DNA from: Aquila chrysaetos chrysaetos
Taxonomy: Eukaryota > Chordata > Aves > Accipitriformes > Accipitridae
Direction of reading: 5' to 3'
Assembly: GCF_900496995.4 (NCBI RefSeq)
Contig: NC_044019.1
Span: forward strand, 434,001 to 498,000
Length of the DNA stretch: 64,000 bases
Both the position numbers and the translations under genes were made by a program. The notes beneath the pieces are model-generated. The model was not told the origin of the DNA, did no database searches, and was given only the letters and a program-made list of their open reading frames with translations. This document shows positions 1-10,900 of this stretch, in pieces (position 1 is the first letter of the stretch; each line of letters opens with the position of its first letter).

Positions 1-1897
1 TCTGGACAATTTTCAAATAATTACAGGACCGTATACAACTAAAGCTAATGATAGTGAGCATACCTCACACATCTGTATTAACTGTTCTCTGCAATTCACA
101 CTCTATTTCTCTTCCTCTCTAGTTTTATGATTAAAATCAATGTTGTCGCAGCCACTAACTTGTTACTTGTCACTCACTAAATTAAGAGTTCTGCAAGTTT
201 AGATGAGCAAAGCAAAAAGAATATTTTGCCAAAAGATGTAGCCATCCAAAATGTTGTAAAAATTTATTATCTGTGCTCTAGTCCTAGATGAAGGACATTT
301 AGACAAAATGCTAAAAATTTTGGCAAATGCTGCCTTCCCTCGAGGGAGTTTCACACTTACAGAGTTTACTCTGAGAAGACTTGACTTTTGGACTCCTCTC
401 TCTCAGCTGACAGATAATGCTGGTATCTTTCCTTGCTGCAGAAATGCTGCAAACCCACTGATCCAATGGTCGATCAAGTTGTTTCCACTGGTGTCTGAGA
501 TGAGGCCCGGACACTAACAGCAGCTGGCTTCACTCTGTGCTGAGCTGCAGGAGACCCGGATCCAAGGCACACTTCCACCATGAGCAGAGGAGCTGCAGTA
601 TGCCGTGGCTGTTCCCCCACCGGTGACCCCCAGGTGTTAATGTAGCTTACAGTGTAAACGCTGCAGAGGAAATAGCAGCCTCCCTTCCCAAGAGTACCCA
701 CAGTGTGCTTGGAACTGAGTGACTCCTGAAGAAGTGAGCCTAATTCTGTTCAAAGAGAGACTACAACCCAAAAGGACTTTCTCTCTTGATTGAAGATTGT
801 TGGGGTGACCATGACCACGTTTTCCCAAATGGGTGGCTTCCAGGACATGCAGTTGCAGGGGGAGAGACTCTCCCATAATTCTGTTGTTTGGCACTTGCTG
901 TATCTCCCGGACCCAAAGCTCACAGAATCCGGCTCATTTTGTTTTCTCAAATTGATTTTTGTCTTCTGTGTGGGAGTCTTGTTGACCTGGAGGTAGAAGC
1001 AGCAATGTCTTTGTTGTTTTGCCTTAGGAGAGAAAGCACTCCTAACCCCCGGCCAGGTTAAAGCTCCTGCAACACATTTGAATTCACTGGGTCAGACCGG
1101 ATTTGTCCGGCAAGTGAGGACATGACATTGTGTGCTCGCTTCACAGGGTGTTAGTAGATATGTCATTCTGCAGTGTTAACTCCAGAACATCCTTCCGGTC
1201 TGTACCAGTGTGGAAGAGAAAGCTGGTGCTGCTCAACCCCCGTAAAACTGGAGATTGGAGGGATTCCCTCCCTCCGAGCCCCTCCTGCTCCAGTGCGTGG
1301 ATTCTCCTGCTACACCTGATGGCACGGCAATGTCAAGCGTTGCACATCCTTTTGGCATTACACATAGGAGCTGAACCTAAACTGGGAGCGGGGGTAGGGA
1401 GAACTGGCATGCCTGTACGTCCAGCACAAAACTGATGGGGAGGATTCCTCCAGCTCCTTTGAGACAGGCTTCCAGCCATGATGTCCTGACATGACATGGC
1501 CCCTTGTTGCAGATCATTGCCAAGCAACAGCAAGCCTGAGCATCCCTGTTACCTGGACCCAGTCAGGGGAGCACAGCATGCACTGCATAGCCAGCATCCC
1601 CCTCGCCGTGCACAGCGGTTCAGGCTCCGCTTTCCTACGTGCTGAGCTTGCCTGGTTATTTCAGTCCTCCCATCAGTCTCAGGTCCAGCTGCATTAGGCA
1701 GGTTTTGATGCTGTCACAGCCACACAGAGAATGAATCATATCGAACATTGCCCATGGGGTTGTTTATTCCTTGAAGATGGGGTGGACTGCATGCCAATAT
1801 TCCTGGTAAGGCATAATGTAGGAAGTAGCTTTTGCTAGGAAACCTGGATGCCCTCCTACAGGGATTTGCTGAATGATATGGCTCTGGAAAAGCTATG

Positions 1898-1914
1898 TAA
1901 TAATAATAATAATA
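1898..1914. repeat. (AAT)n microsatellite
   Basis: About five tandem AAT units, followed by degenerate A/T-rich sequence to about 1945. Read directly from the sequence. Confidence 0.8.
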
Positions 1915-2680
1915 CATATAATAAAAATAATTTTAAAAAAGAAAAGTCATTTTCAACATACTAAAATATTGACAGTGTCTTTCAAACAGCACACTTCCTC
2001 AGTAGTACACCTCAATGGAGACAGGGACACCAGCAACACAAATATGCACGTCCAACTCTTGAAGTTAATGCTTATAGGGACATATCCTAACCCTTCCTGT
2101 CCACCTTACTTAGGGTCAGCACTGTCCTTTGCTTTTACTTCCTTCATGGTGTTTTACAAAAGAGATACTTTGCCACCTGGCTCTCACTTCTGGAGTTGGA
2201 GTTGCTGAGGAAGGTGTTAAATGGGAACTTCTGATCTTCCTCTGTTCTTTGCTGTTTCCAGTCTTTAAAATAAAGTTTTATTAAGCAAAACAAGCCCAGA
2301 GCACAATCTGTGCACAATGCCTTGGTTTGAAAAGATCATTTGATCAAGTGTAAACCAATACTACGGCATAAATGGTGTGTGATGGGGACCTAAGTTATCA
2401 CATACATTGTGTTTTCTCCTTCGGTGACTTCTGAAATACATAAACAGATAAAAGTTTGAAACGCGATCCAGTCCTCAGCCTTTGGCAATTATTCATTTCT
2501 ATTAATGATTTACTGATTTACACACAGCTTATTTTGCATAAAGTTAGAGCTGGGCACATTTATTCATTGTGATTCCCTTAAAAATGGATATAAATATCAA
2601 AAGCAATTGGCTACCAAAAATTTGAATATTATGGCACTGTATCATGGAGACTTGACATGAATGCAAGTCTAGGTCAGGGG

Positions 2681-2695
2681 AAAAAAAAAAAAAAA
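2681..2695. repeat. A15 homopolymer
   Basis: Fifteen consecutive A residues preceded by GGGG. It could be the tail of a decayed retroposon, but no element body is recognisable upstream. Confidence 0.7.
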
Positions 2696-3878
2696 CCCAA
2701 CAGAAGATGCTTAACCAAGTATGATATTTTACAGCATGTCACTGAATCATCTGAAAGGGTTATATTCATTACAAAGTATGCAGTGTTTGCAAAGGATTCC
2801 TCAGGAAAAAAAAGGAGACCATTATTCTCCTAATGAAATATGCTCCATGAGCTATGAAACCCATCTCTCCTGCAAAGTCCAGCCTCTTTCTAGGGCTGTA
2901 TACCTGAAAAGAGATACTGGGTTCAGTGAAAGGAACCAATTACACATCATTCCACAGCCAAAAATGCACACGTTCAATCCTAAACTTGTCAGTTTTGGCA
3001 AGGACAGTGCAGAACTGAGCCTGCCAGCAGCAAGGTATGTCACTCGTGTAGCTGTTCGTTCCATGATTCAGCGAAGCAAGGGCCAGCAGCTCCCCAGTCC
3101 CCTGACGTGATGCCTGAGCCCTTGCAACAGGCAGGCGCTGATCCTGTTGCTGAGGGTTTGGCCCTCGGCTGTTAAAGGGCAGGAGCTCTTCCTGCTGGGT
3201 TGGGTGTTGTCACCTGGCCCACTGCAAGCCTGGAGGAGGAGACGGACCTTTCCAGCCTGGCGTGATCCCACCCAACCAGCAGCTCCAGGGGCTGGGCGAA
3301 CCAGGAGAGGGGTCCGGTGTGCAGCAGATTGGAGTGATCACAGGGCGGGCACCTCGGTGGGCACAGGCAGCACCTTCGCCCTGCCACCCCGCGGCACCAG
3401 GGGCTTGATTCATCACAACCTGCAGGGCCATCAGCACACCGGCACGAGATGGGCAGTGCCAGGAGGGATCCACACTGGTCAGCACACTGTCCTGCAAACT
3501 CCCTGGCATCGGGTGTTGCAGCAGCCCTGCTCGGTCCCCCCAAGCCCAGAAGCCAACCTTGGCTTTTCTGTCTGTTGGCTCCGTAGTGGCAGCGCGTAGG
3601 GCTGGAGTCACCCGAGTCCAAATCGGTGCTTTGGTGCACTGAAATGGCAAAGTACCTTCAACACAGAGGGAAGGGATGTGGCACACCTTCTCAGGAAAAG
3701 CCTTTTGGGAGGCAGCAGTTAATGTCCTTAACAGCGGAGAGCCGCCCTGCCCAGGCATCTCCTCTCTACTGGGAGAGAGCAGGGCATCTGTGTGCGGCCA
3801 TTGACATGTTACACTCGTACACATATTGATCCGATGGTTCATTGTTCACCCAAGCCCTTGGCAAAGGTCACTGTCTCT

Positions 3879-3925
3879 GCTCCCATTTTACAAATGGGAG
3901 CACAGAGGCGAAGATTAATTTTCAG
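3879..3925 (-). repeat. MIR-like SINE relic, antisense
   Basis: The stretch resembles the reverse complement of the MIR core: a CCCATTTTACAAATGGG block followed by CACAGAGGCGAAG. This matches the familiar 'ccattttacagatgaggaaactgaggcacagagag' end in order and spacing, with loss of the GAAACTGA part. The upstream words TTGGCAAAGGTCAC may belong to the same relic. Only a fragment is visible, so assignment to MIR rather than a related CORE-SINE is tentative. Confidence 0.5.
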
Positions 3926-4560
3926 AAGTGATTAATGTTCCTGGTGCCCATCCTGATTCACCTTGGGCCTCAAGCCCCAAATGAAGTCTGGAGCTGGGTT
4001 AATTAAGGTGTCCCTTGCCCCTCTCCCAGCACTGCCAGACATGTCCGTTGCTTGTTGCCATTGTCTTTTCCCACAAACTCCTCCACCCTTTATCCTGTGC
4101 CAACCCTCAAACCGGCTCAGAGACTTGCCTCTGAGGCTGCTTCCAAGACCCACATTTCCCTTGACGCCCAAACGATCTCAGATCCTCGTTTCTTGGCCCT
4201 CGGTGCTTTATCCTACGGGGTATTGAGGAAGGAGCTCCCACCTTTCCAGGGCCCAGGGGCCGAGTCAGGGGCCGAGTTTTACCAGAAAGGAAAATCAGGG
4301 TTTTTAGTGTCCGAGAAGCTCTTGATTACTACAGGGTTCACTGGCTAAGGGCCAGGGGCTACCCCTGCACAGCAGCTGCAGGAGGCCGCGATCCCCACCT
4401 GCTTTGCAGCAACCCAAAACCACAGGGCAGAGGGGACAGAAACCTGCCCGGTGCCCTGCAGGTCTGCGAGGCGCAAACACCCCGGGGCAGAGCCCTGCGC
4501 CGTTGGGCAGGCTCTTGAGCACACCGGTCTGGATCCTGCCGGGCCGTCAGTGCCGGGTGC

Positions 4561-4660
4561 TGCCGTGCCGTGCCACCGGCACTGCTAGGCTCTGCGCCCT
4601 GCCGTCGGCGCCACTGCTGCCGTGCCCGGCCGTGCCATGCCGTGCCGTGCCGTGCTGGCG
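4561..4660. repeat. Degenerate GCCGT pentanucleotide repeats
   Basis: Two clusters of tandem TGCCG units (4561-4574 and about 4631-4654) lie inside the CpG island upstream of the promoter. They are interrupted by CCAC and CCATG variants, so this is an eroded low-complexity tract. Confidence 0.7.
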
Positions 4661-4707
4661 CAGCGCGGCACCGTGGGGCTGCGCCGCCGGTGCTGCACGG
4701 CAGCGAG

Positions 4708-4735
4708 CCGGGCCGGGCCGGGCCGGGCCGGGCCG
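4708..4735. repeat. (CCGGG)n tandem array upstream of POU3F1
   Basis: Five and a half perfect CCGGG units. A matching array of the complementary register, five CCCGG units, lies at 6486-6510 in the 3' UTR. Runs of GGG spaced by CC can form G-quadruplex-like structures. Confidence 0.85.
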
Positions 4736-4859
4736 TCGGGGCCGCCCGCCGCGCCGAGGCACGTGCCCCCGAGCCCGCCGGCGCCCCGGCCCCGCGCCTC
4801 CGCGCTCGCGGCCGGCCCATGTGGCCGATCGCAACTCGGCATGAATGAACGGGCCTCCT

Positions 4860-5139
4860 CCAATCGGCGGCCGCCCCGGCGGCGGGCGCACGCGGGCTCC
4901 CCCGCCGAGCGCCTCCGCCGGCCAATCCGTCGGCGGCGGCCGCCCCGCCGCCGGCCAATGGCGGCGGGGAGCGGCGGGGCGGCGCCCCGCGCCGGCGGCG
5001 CCCTATGGCGGAGCGGCGCGGGCCGCCGGCGGTGGCGGGCGGGCCAATGGGGCGCGGGGGCGGGGCCGGCTGCGCGGCGGCCCGGCGCCCCGGCGCGCGG
5101 CTCTAAAGCGCGGCGCGGCGCGGCGCGGCGCAGACGGCC
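4860..5139 (+). promoter_or_regulatory. POU3F1 core promoter with four CCAAT boxes
   Basis: Four CCAAT pentamers occur on the + strand at 4860-4864, 4922-4926, 4955-4959 and 5044-5048, most of them in (G)CCAAT context as preferred by NF-Y. A weak TATA-like CTCTAAA lies at 5101-5107, followed by a GCGCG repeat to about 5130 and the ATG at 5140. If the TATA-like word works, the 5' UTR would be very short, about 10 nt or slightly more. An in-frame TAA at 5104-5106 sits inside the same word and excludes an upstream extension of the reading frame. Confidence 0.65.
5108..5130. repeat. (GCGCG)n tract just before the POU3F1 ATG
   Basis: Nearly five tandem GCGCG units between the TATA-like word and the start codon. 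It is within or next to the presumed transcription start, so it may be part of a strongly structured 5' leader. Confidence 0.75.
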
Positions 5140-6264
5140 ATGGCCGCCACGGCGCAGTACCTGCCGCGCAGCGCCGCGCTGATGCATCCCGACGGGGACC
5201 GGCTGCACCAGGGCACCACGTACCGCGAGGTGCAGAAGATGATGCACCACGAGTACCTGCAGGGGCTGGCCCCCGCCGCCGGGCACGCCGTCGGGCTGGC
5301 GCACCACCAGTGGCTGCCCAGCGCCGGCACGGACTGGGGCAGCGGCGGGGGCGGAGGGGGCGCGCACCTCCCGCCCGCCGAGCACTCCAAGGGCGGCCCG
5401 CCGGGGCCCCGCGAGGAGCTGTCCGCCGCCGCCGCCGCCGCCTTCCACCACCGCCCGCACCTGGTGCACCAGCCGGCGGCGGGCGGCGCGGCGGGCGGCT
5501 GGGCGCAGGGCGGCGCGCACCACCTGCCGCCCATGTCGCCGCCGTCGGGGCAGCCGCTGCTCTACGCGCAGCCCTACGCGGGCCTCAACGGGATGCTGGG
5601 CCCGCCGGCGCCCGCGCTGCACCACGGGCTGCGAGACCCGCTGGGCGCCGAGGAGGCGGGCGCCCACGAGCTGGCGGCCTCGCCGCCGCCTCTGGGGCCG
5701 CCCGAGCCGTCGGACGAGGACGCGCCCAGCTCCGACGACCTGGAGCAGTTCGCCAAGCAGTTCAAGCAGCGGCGGATCAAGCTGGGCTTCACGCAGGCCG
5801 ACGTGGGGCTGGCGCTGGGCACCCTCTACGGGAACGTCTTCTCGCAGACGACGATCTGCCGGTTCGAGGCGCTGCAGCTGAGCTTCAAGAACATGTGCAA
5901 GCTGAAGCCGCTGCTCAACAAGTGGCTGGAGGAGACGGACTCCAGCACGGGCAGCCCCACCAACCTGGACAAGATCGCGGCGCAGGGCCGGAAGCGCAAG
6001 AAGCGCACCTCCATCGAGGTGGGCGTCAAGGGCGCCCTGGAGAACCACTTCCTCAAGTGCCCCAAGCCCTCGGCGCACGAGATCACCTCCCTGGCGGACT
6101 CCCTGCAGCTGGAGAAGGAGGTGGTGCGGGTCTGGTTCTGCAACCGGCGGCAGAAGGAGAAGCGCATGACGCCGGCCGGGGTCCCGCACCCGCCCATGGA
6201 GGACGTTTACGCACAGGCGGACACGTCGCCGCTGCACCACGCGCTGCCCGGCGCCGTGCAGTGA
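5140..6264 (+). CDS. POU3F1: POU domain, class 3, transcription factor 1 (Oct-6/SCIP/Tst-1)
   Basis: Intronless 374-residue class III POU transcription factor. Mammalian Oct-6 is nuclear, binds octamer-like DNA, and acts in neural progenitors, keratinocytes and the promyelinating step of Schwann cells. The N-terminus starts [10 protein letters not shown], close to the human MATTAQYLPR, and has short Gly (69-74) and Ala (96-101) runs. The acidic lead DEDAPSSDD (192-200) enters the POU-specific domain, about 195-269, with the conserved [11 protein letters not shown] helix. A linker precedes the basic RKRKKR (284-289) and the POU homeodomain, about 284-343, whose recognition helix reads [12 protein letters not shown] with the POU-specific Cys334. 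The C-terminus ends LPGAVQ, like human LPGSVQ. The ATG has a good context (GGCCATGG) and an in-frame stop 36 bases upstream. Human POU3F1 is about 451 residues; this one is shorter because the homopolymer-rich N-terminal and C-terminal tracts are reduced, while the DNA-binding region is complete. POU3F2-4 are excluded by the N- and C-terminal sequences. Confidence 0.97.
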   Translation: MAATAQYLPRSAALMHPDGDRLHQGTTYREVQKMMHHEYLQGLAPAAGHAVGLAHHQWLPSAGTDWGSGGGGGGAHLPPAEHSKGGPPGPREELSAAAAAAFHHRPHLVHQPAAGGAAGGWAQGGAHHLPPMSPPSGQPLLYAQPYAGLNGMLGPPAPALHHGLRDPLGAEEAGAHELAASPPPLGPPEPSDEDAPSSDDLEQFAKQFKQRRIKLGFTQADVGLALGTLYGNVFSQTTICRFEALQLSFKNMCKLKPLLNKWLEETDSSTGSPTNLDKIAAQGRKRKKRTSIEVGVKGALENHFLKCPKPSAHEITSLADSLQLEKEVVRVWFCNRRQKEKRMTPAGVPHPPMEDVYAQADTSPLHHALPGAVQ

Positions 6265-6485
6265 CTGCCCGGCCCCGCCGCCGCGGCCCCGACGGCGGCG
6301 GAGCGGGCGCGGGTGGCGGGAGACGCGCTTTAATTTATTCCTCAGACTGGCCCGGCCGCGCCCGCTCCGCGCCCCGCGCTGTATTTATTCGCCCGCCACG
6401 GGCGCCCTGCGCGCCGGAGCCGCTCGCGGCCGCAGCAGCAGTAGCCAAAGGTTTGCGATCTCTAATTTATTCCCTTCCTCGCGCC

Positions 6486-6510
6486 CCCGGCCCGGCCCGG
6501 CCCGGCCCGG
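6486..6510. repeat. (CCCGG)5 array in the POU3F1 3' UTR
   Basis: Five perfect CCCGG units, the reverse-complement unit of the CCGGG array at 4708-4735. Confidence 0.85.
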
Positions 6511-6706
6511 CGGACGCTTCGATACCATTTCCCGGCCCGTTTCTATTTATTTTCTAACCGCGCGCGGAGCTCTCTCCCTCCCGTTGGTGGGTTCGGTCCG
6601 GTCCATCCCCTTGGGTTTCGGTTTTTGTTTGTATCTTTATTGCAAAACCAATGTAGACTGCGAGGGTACGTTTCTATTTATGTTATAGTAAATATTTTAT
6701 TACTTA

Positions 6707-6712
6707 CATAAA
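6707..6712 (+). terminator. POU3F1: Proximal polyadenylation signal variant CATAAA
   Basis: CATAAA, a known weak variant of AATAAA, lies 440 bases after the stop codon at the end of an AT-rich block. A GT-rich stretch (GGTCTCGTGTCGTCTTTG) follows within 35 bases, as expected of a downstream element. Confidence 0.5.
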
Positions 6713-7737
6713 CCATTTACCCAGGAACCGGTCTCGTGTCGTCTTTGCGGGCCGCCGGGCGCGGGCCGGGCCGGGGGAGCCCGGCGGCCGGAGGAGCCCC
6801 GGGGCCGGGGCCGGGGCTCGCTTGGGCGCGGCGCTTCGTTCCCGGGGCCCCGCCGACTTCCCCCCGCGGCGAGACCGCCGTGCCCCTGCCGGACCTCGCC
6901 CTCCCGCCGCCCCCTCCTTCCCCGGTAGCCGCGCGGTTGGCGGGAGCGGGGCTCGGCGGCGCCTGCCCGTCCCGTTAGCTGCGCTTGGGCTGAACTTGCC
7001 TGCGCTGAGGCACTCGTGTCCGGGCGGCACGCGTGGGGGTGGCCGGGCACCGCGCTTCGGCACGCGGAGCACTGGTGAAGCGGGGGGGCTCGGGGTCTGT
7101 GGTGCGCCGGTGCTTTGCCGAGCTCGGCGTAACTTTCTGCGGGGCGAGCAGAAACCGTTCCAAATGTAACTTTAACTTCCTCCCTGCTTACCGCAGAGGT
7201 GATACGTGTACGCTAGGCTAGCTGAGAAGATCCCTTCTTTCCACTCGAACCACGCTCGGTTTTTCTGATCTCACCGGTTTTCCCTTTCATGGTTTCATGC
7301 CCTAATGTTTTGTGGTCATGCCACGAAAGGCTGAAAACTTAGTTATTGCGTTCTCTACTTCTAGAAAAAATCAGCTCGCGTGTCTACTTTAAGCCTCTTC
7401 TCTTTCAGCAAATGTCAAGAAAAGTCGCACACGAGGATTGTGTTTGCCTTTGCAGGTCCTTTGATTCCTGCGGTATTTTGTGTGTTGGGAGAACTTTTGA
7501 AACATGTACCTACCTATACAGAGCTCTTGCACTGATGAAATACTTGGTCGAAATCTGGCGGTAAAGCACCAAATTCTTTCTTTTTATTTGGCAGAGAACT
7601 TGCCAGTGTTCTGGCACTTGCTAGTTCCCCTACTTGACTCTTGCTACAAATTATATGCTGTGAAAACAGCAGGCTTAAAAGGAATTTTCTAGTGATAGCA
7701 CTGCATCCTGCATAGGAATTCGTATATAATAATTTTT

Positions 7738-7760
7738 TTATATCTATCTATCTATATATA
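7738..7760. repeat. (TATC)n / (TA)n microsatellite
   Basis: Four TATC-type units followed by TATATATA. Seen directly. Confidence 0.75.
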
Positions 7761-7973
7761 AATCTTTAACATGTTAAATGTAACTTTCACTTGAAAATTT
7801 ATACATGAAAATTCTTCACTGTGGTTTGATTTTGTTGCAATTTGTGCCTTTGGGGGTGTGTGTAGTACTTGTCTAAGCAACAATGCATTTGCAATAGATA
7901 ATATAAATTATATTCTCAATGTCTCGTAAATTGTAGCTGTTCTACATCAGCTAACTGGTTTTTGAGAATTTAA

Positions 7974-7979
7974 AATAAA
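7974..7979 (+). terminator. POU3F1: Candidate distal polyadenylation signal of POU3F1
   Basis: A canonical AATAAA about 1.7 kb after the POU3F1 stop codon, followed by GTCACTTTGAGCAGTT. If used, the mRNA would be about 2.9 kb. The AT-rich character of 7.2-8.0 kb fits a distal 3' UTR, but use of this site is inferred only. Confidence 0.35.
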
Positions 7980-10900
7980 GTCACTTTGAGCAGTTAGTTC
8001 ACTGAATACTATGTTTGATGCTCATAAGTATGTAAAGGAATGGTTCACTTTGTGGTACAAAAAAGCTAGCAAATGCTGCAGTTTAGTGTATTAATAACTT
8101 TCCTTGGCATGCAGAGCATAATAAGAAATCTCACTTAAAGGTTTCCATGTGCATTGTATGTTTTGTCAGCTTTTGTTACAGACTTAGCTTCCTTTTTTGT
8201 AGTGAGACTGGTTTTTATAGAAAGGCACAGAATTGTAGGGCTGTTGTTGAGATCCTGAATTCCAAAAGTTTTGCTGTATTTACTGAATATTTACTGATTT
8301 CTAAATAGCTGAGCATATTCAGTAGCTTAGATGATACACTCCAGTAAAAGAGTAAAGGAGCATGATGATTCAAGGGTTTGAGGCAATGTATCATGAAAGC
8401 ATTTAAATTGATTTTCAACTCTGAAAATCTTTCCTTGGCTATTCTTTTGTGTTTCACATACATGTACCATTGTGTTTAATGTTTGGTAATGCTGTAACTC
8501 TGCAGCCGTTACTTAAGAATTTCCGTGTGATAGCTAGGCTTTAAGGGAAGAAGAAAAAAAATCAGAAGTGAACAAAAGAGGGATTATTTTTTATTTATTA
8601 AAGAAAACAAACTCTTGTTTGCATTGAATGATTAATTGTACTGCTTTTCTATACCAGGAGTGATTTCAGTAGCCTCTTCATTCTGAACTAACCTGGCTGG
8701 CAAACAGTATTTATATTGATACTTATAAGGGAAGGGTCACTTTTCACATTGCGTTCTCATAATGGATGAGATGTGCTGTGAGTGCTGGGGAGGACGAGCA
8801 CCCTTGGGTTGTTTGGTTTGTCAGATTGTATAAGGCGCTGGCAGCCCCACTGCATTAGCTCTTTCATGATGTTGAGCAGCAATAATAAAATACACTTTAT
8901 ATTTCTTATTTCTGCAGTGCCGCAGTGCTCAGCTGTTCTAAAAATCAAATGGCCCAAAGGTTTGCCTCTCTTAGAACTTCTTAGTTTTCTTGGTCAAGGA
9001 TTAAATAGCAATTACTGGAGGGAGACTTGATATTTCTTTTTTTTTTTTTCCTTTTTTGGTGGTGGTTGTTTCTCACTAAAGTGAAAGTATGAGCTCATAC
9101 TGCTACATCAGGAGTAAAGCACACAAAGGTAGGACTGTGATGTTGGTAAAGAACAGCAGATGTACAAATAGTTATTTAGCAATGCACAAACAAAGTAAAT
9201 AGTAGAATATGCAAAGTAGGAAGTGTAGATAAGGAAAAGGAGTTATGTGCATTACCAATATTAGAGAGGTTTAGGTCTGTGCTGATGCAAAATCCTTCCT
9301 TGTAACCCAAGGACAGAAGGGAGCTGCAGGGGCTCTCTGCTGTTGGGCAGTGCGTGGCCCAAGTAGATGCTCTTCAGCGCATCGTCACTTTTGCACTTGC
9401 ATTCGGGCTGTGGTTAGTCCCTTGATAGCATCGGGCTGTGCTCACCATGCTTGGGACAGGCACCCTCCTCCAGCGTGCCACCCGCCTTCAGAGTGGCTGG
9501 GGCTGACCTGTTTGCCTTGCCCACACCAGGTCCCGTGTGCGCAGTCCAGAGAGGCTGGCCCCGGCTGGTGAAGCATGGAGTCACATCTCAGGCAGCTGAG
9601 GTGAGGTGACGTAGTGGCGATGGGGTCTCTGGCCAGCTGGGGCAGTTGGCATGAGGGAAATGTGTCCCTGACGAGAGCTGAGCCCTACCCTCGTGCTTGC
9701 AGAAAGGCACAAAGCTGGGCTGTGCCTTCTCTGTCCTGCATCCTTGCTGGGAGCAGAGCAGCCTGCCTGTGCTCTCCAGGTACTCGGGAGGGCAGCTGCG
9801 CTTTCCAAATGCTGTTGTCTTATCAGTTATCAGCAATCCTAGGAAACTGCTGTTTCCTGTAAGGCAGACTATATTCAGCAGAGTATCACTTACTTTTTTC
9901 TTTCTTTTATTTTTAAAAAGGTAGACGGTTGCTTTCCTGTGTGCTTAGGAAAAGGTTGTGGTGTCCCAGTATCCAACTTCCTTTCCAGATTTCTTGTCTT
10001 AGAATATTACTCCTGCCACTTGCAAGAGCAGGGAGCACTTGCTCTATAACAACTGCAGAAGTGAGTACAGCACAGCAGTTTGCCTTGCTAGGCACAGTCA
10101 CACATAATTATTGATGCCGTATTCATCTTAACGCTTTCAACAGAATCTGGTCTTTTCTGCTAACTGCTGTCCGCTCAGAGCCTGATCCCAGCAAAGCACC
10201 GGCAATGCAAACCGTCCCCTAACTAGCTAAAGCAGCAGCAGCAGAAACGCTGTAATCTCTTTTAATGTAAATTTTGAGCATCAGTGTTAACACCTTGGAA
10301 TCTTGTTCCTAATTCTGCCCATCCCTGCTCCGTCTCTCTCCCACAAGGAAAGATTTCAGCACCGTCTGGTTGAGCATATATTTTAATTCTGTGCTAATGT
10401 TGTTTGCATTATTTTAATTTTATGCTAATGCTACCGTTGTTTGGTTGGAGCTGGATCAGCCCGGGGAAAGTTCAGCATTATTTCACAGGTATTGGAAACA
10501 GGCTTGGGTCGTGCCCGCAGGGCAGAAGCCCACGGCTGTGGAATTGCTTCTCCCTAGCTGCCTTGTATTATTTCTTACAGTTGGGTTGTTTACAGCCAGC
10601 ACATCCTGGCCAACATACTCCAAGCCGGTGCTTGTAGCTTGTCGCATGTGTTCAGGACAGGAGCGCAGCCTGCCGTGGCTCTTGCCGGCGTGCCCTGCCT
10701 GCAGCACGGATGCAGGCAAACGGGCTGCCCTCCTGCTGCTCTGGGAGCAGATCGGCTCCAGGCAGGGGCAGGAGCAAGCTGAGATGTCGTGGGGGCTGTT
10801 GTGGTTTTGTTTTAAAATGCTAGATGTCCATAGATGAAAGAAAGTGTCTGGTCTTGCTAAGATTTAGAGAGACCTGGCCCAACAGGTCCTCCTGAAATGG

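Larger units (their letters stand above)
1..4480. other. 5' flanking intergenic DNA of POU3F1
   Basis: No open frame here resembles a known protein. The first 3 kb is AT-rich and carries short simple repeats (an AAT run near 1898, an A15 run at 2681-2695). A block at about 2255-2660 is rich in homeodomain, SOX and octamer-like words and could be a conserved non-coding element. From about 3.1 kb GC content rises towards the POU3F1 CpG island. A MIR-like relic lies at 3879-3925. Confidence 0.6.
6265..6735 (+). other. POU3F1: POU3F1 3' UTR (proximal form)
   Basis: After the TGA the sequence stays GC-rich but is punctuated by ATTTATT heptamers at 6333, 6383, 6465 and 6545, plus ATTTATG at 6676. 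These are AU-rich elements of the kind that mark unstable transcripts. A CCCGG pentamer array lies at 6486-6510. The last part (6660-6720) is AT-rich with TAAATATTTTATTAC and ends near a CATAAA hexamer, the best proximal polyadenylation signal. Confidence 0.6.
4490..7110. promoter_or_regulatory. CpG island spanning POU3F1
   Basis: The whole interval is extremely GC- and CpG-rich and contrasts sharply with the AT-rich DNA on both sides. It covers the promoter, the single exon and the GC-rich part of the 3' UTR, and runs on about 400 bp past the proximal polyadenylation signal. Wide islands covering the entire gene are typical of developmental POU and homeobox genes that are Polycomb targets; that role is inferred, not shown here. 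Confidence 0.85.

Noticed and set aside
4585-6240. 551-codon frame on the - strand opposite POU3F1, and a 570-codon frame on the + strand (4845-6557)
   Set aside because: Both are Arg/Pro/Gly-rich shadows produced by extreme GC content and the codon bias of POU3F1; neither has a recognisable domain.
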